Shown: piece after piece, positions 5,558 through 6,844 of the stretch | How positions within the stretch are numbered: the first letter of the stretch is position 1 | Layout: every line of letters starts with the position of its first letter | Source of the DNA: Alphaproteobacteria bacterium | GTDB lineage: Bacteria > Pseudomonadota > Alphaproteobacteria > Micavibrionales > UBA1664 | Length of the DNA: 6,844 nucleotides | Direction of reading: 5' to 3' | Assembly: GCA_018969935.1 (NCBI GenBank) | Contig: JAGWXJ010000098.1 | Location: forward strand, 1-6,844 | Position numbers and translations under genes: made by a program | The notes under the pieces: model-generated | The model's input: the letters and a program-made list of their open reading frames with translations, nothing else | Database searches by the model: none | What the model was told of the DNA's origin: nothing

Positions 5558-6844
5558 TGTCCGCCCACGATTCCCACGACGCACACGACCACAAACCGGG
5601 CTTTTTTGCCCGCTGGTTCTGTTCAACGAACCATAAGGATATTGGTACGCTGTATATCATCTTCTCCATTATCGCGGGCCTTATCGGTGGTGCCTTTTCG
5701 GTTCTCATGCGTATGGAGTTGCAAGACCCGGGCGTCCAGTTCCTGCTGGATGGCGCTGGCGCCCCTGACGGCCAGATGTGGAACGTGCTGATTACGGCGC
5801 ACGGCCTTATCATGGTGTTCTTTGTTGTCATGCCCGGCCTTATCGGCGGTTTTGGCAACTGGTTCGTGCCGTTGATGATCGGCGCGCCCGACATGGCTTT
5901 CCCCCGCCTTAACAATATCTCCTTCTGGCTGCTTATTCCTGCCTTCGCGCTTTTGCTGGGTTCTGCCTTTGTGGGCCCTGGTGCCGGTACGGGCTGGACC
6001 ATTTATCCGCCGCTTTCGTCGGCTACGGGCCATTCGGGCGCCTCGGTCGACATGGCGATTTTCGCGCTGCACCTTGCGGGTGCAAGCTCGATCCTTGGTG
6101 CGGTCAACTTCATTACGACCATCTTCAACATGCGCGCCCCCGGTATGACGCTGCATAAAATGCCGCTGTTTGTCTGGGGTATGCTTGTCACGGCATTCCT
6201 GCTTGCACTGGCCGTGCCTGTGCTTGGCGGTGCCATTACCATGCTGCTCACGGACCGTAACTTCGGTACCGCATTCTTCAACCCTTCGGGCGGTGGTGAC
6301 CCGCTGTTGTTCCAGCACCTGTTCTGGTTCTTCGGCCACCCTGAAGTTTACATCATGATTTTGCCGGCCTTCGGCATCATCAGCCACATCGTGTCCACGT
6401 TCTCGAAGAAGCCTATCTTCGGCTATCTCGGTATGGCTTATGCCATGGTGGCTATTGGCGTTGTGGGCTTTATCGTATGGGCACACCATATGTACACCAC
6501 GGGCATCAGCCTTGATACGCGCGCCTACTTTACGGCGGCTACGCTGATTATTGCCGTGCCTACAGGTATCAAAATCTTCTCGTGGATTGCGACCATGTGG
6601 GGCGGTTCCATCGAGTTCAAGACACCGATGCTCTGGGCTATCGGCTTTATCTTCCTGTTCACCGTTGGCGGTGTGACGGGCGTGGTTCTCGCCAACGCCG
6701 GTATGGATACGGCCTTGCACGATACCTACTATGTGGTTGCGCACTTCCACTACGTGCTCAGCCTTGGTGCCGTATTCGCGCTCTTCGCGGGTTACTACTA
6801 CTGGATTGGCAAAATGTCGGGCCGCCAGTATCCCGAGTGGATGG
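5557..6844 (+). CDS. coxA: Cytochrome c oxidase subunit I (aa3 type), cut by window end
   Basis: CoxA is the catalytic, proton-pumping subunit: heme a and the heme a3-CuB centre reduce oxygen to water in the cytoplasmic membrane. The 429 visible residues cover about four fifths of the usual 530-550. The start overlaps the coxB stop (TAATG) with GAGG upstream. Ligands seen are His82 (heme a), His261 with Tyr265 in HPEVY (CuB, cross-linked pair), His310-His311 (CuB), His396 (heme a3) and His398 (heme a). The D channel has Asp112 and Asn119 in PDMAFPRLNN and Glu263. The K channel has Thr336 and Lys339 in PTGIK. His388 and Asp389 form the Mg/Mn site. Glu263 in HPEVY and the K channel mark an A1-type heme-copper oxidase, not cbb3. 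The N-terminus is rich in His (4, 7, 10, 12), seen in related oxidases. The frame stays open to the window end, with the last helices missing. Confidence 0.97.
   Translation, partial: MSAHDSHDAHDHKPGFFARWFCSTNHKDIGTLYIIFSIIAGLIGGAFSVLMRMELQDPGVQFLLDGAGAPDGQMWNVLITAHGLIMVFFVVMPGLIGGFGNWFVPLMIGAPDMAFPRLNNISFWLLIPAFALLLGSAFVGPGAGTGWTIYPPLSSATGHSGASVDMAIFALHLAGASSILGAVNFITTIFNMRAPGMTLHKMPLFVWGMLVTAFLLALAVPVLGGAITMLLTDRNFGTAFFNPSGGGDPLLFQHLFWFFGHPEVYIMILPAFGIISHIVSTFSKKPIFGYLGMAYAMVAIGVVGFIVWAHHMYTTGISLDTRAYFTAATLIIAVPTGIKIFSWIATMWGGSIEFKTPMLWAIGFIFLFTVGGVTGVVLANAGMDTALHDTYYVVAHFHYVLSLGAVFALFAGYYYWIGKMSGRQYPEWM

Noticed and set aside
4814..5626. Long open frame of 270 codons on the minus strand opposite coxB
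   Set aside because: It is antisense to the fully conserved coxB frame, has no family motif and reads through the coxB/coxA junction; it is a frame shadow.
5623..6750. Long open frame of 375 codons on the minus strand opposite coxA
   Set aside because: Its composition is extremely rich in His, Arg and Glu, typical of the antisense of a membrane protein gene. The plus frame encodes CoxA with all ligands intact.

Overview
The window looks like an alphaproteobacterial chromosome segment. The support is an aa3-type cytochrome oxidase pair in the order coxB-coxA with strong CoxA similarity to the Paracoccus/Rhodobacter type, a DUF3108-like periplasmic protein, an FNR/FixK-type dyad, and moderately high, even GC across all genes. 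The genus cannot be told from the sequence. No tRNA, rRNA, CRISPR array, insertion sequence or prophage gene was seen, and the coding density is typical of a core chromosomal region.

Left part (1-4552, all on the minus strand): five tightly packed genes, read from right to left as ettA, a DUF3108-like secreted protein, glmU, a small secreted four-cysteine protein, and glmS (its C-terminal part lies outside the window). ettA and the DUF3108 gene overlap by one base (TGATG). glmU lies about 50 bases further on. The small gene starts 1 base after the glmU stop (TAGCATG), and glmS starts 3 bases after the small gene's stop. GlmS makes glucosamine-6-phosphate and GlmU makes UDP-GlcNAc, so the core of this run supplies precursor for peptidoglycan and lipopolysaccharide. 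EttA is a ribosome-associated ABC-F ATPase that couples translation to energy state.

Middle (4553-4729): a divergent control region of about 177 bases. It holds an exact 7-bp-arm palindrome (4599-4614) nearer the ettA side and a perfect FNR/FixK-type dyad TTGAC-N4-GTCAA (4696-4709) just before coxB.

Right part (4730-6844, plus strand): coxB (subunit II, CuA site intact) and coxA (subunit I, all visible heme, CuB and proton-channel residues intact, cut by the window end), overlapping as TAATG.

The least ordinary item is the small protein between glmU and glmS. After signal peptidase cleavage it would begin Cys-Lys-Cys, and its cysteine spacing and strand pattern resemble the N-terminal NTR/OB-fold domain of TIMPs (tissue inhibitors of metalloproteinases). 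I found no clear evidence of a wholly new multi-gene system. The best leads are this TIMP-like protein in an amino-sugar operon and the oxygen-type operator in front of the oxidase.
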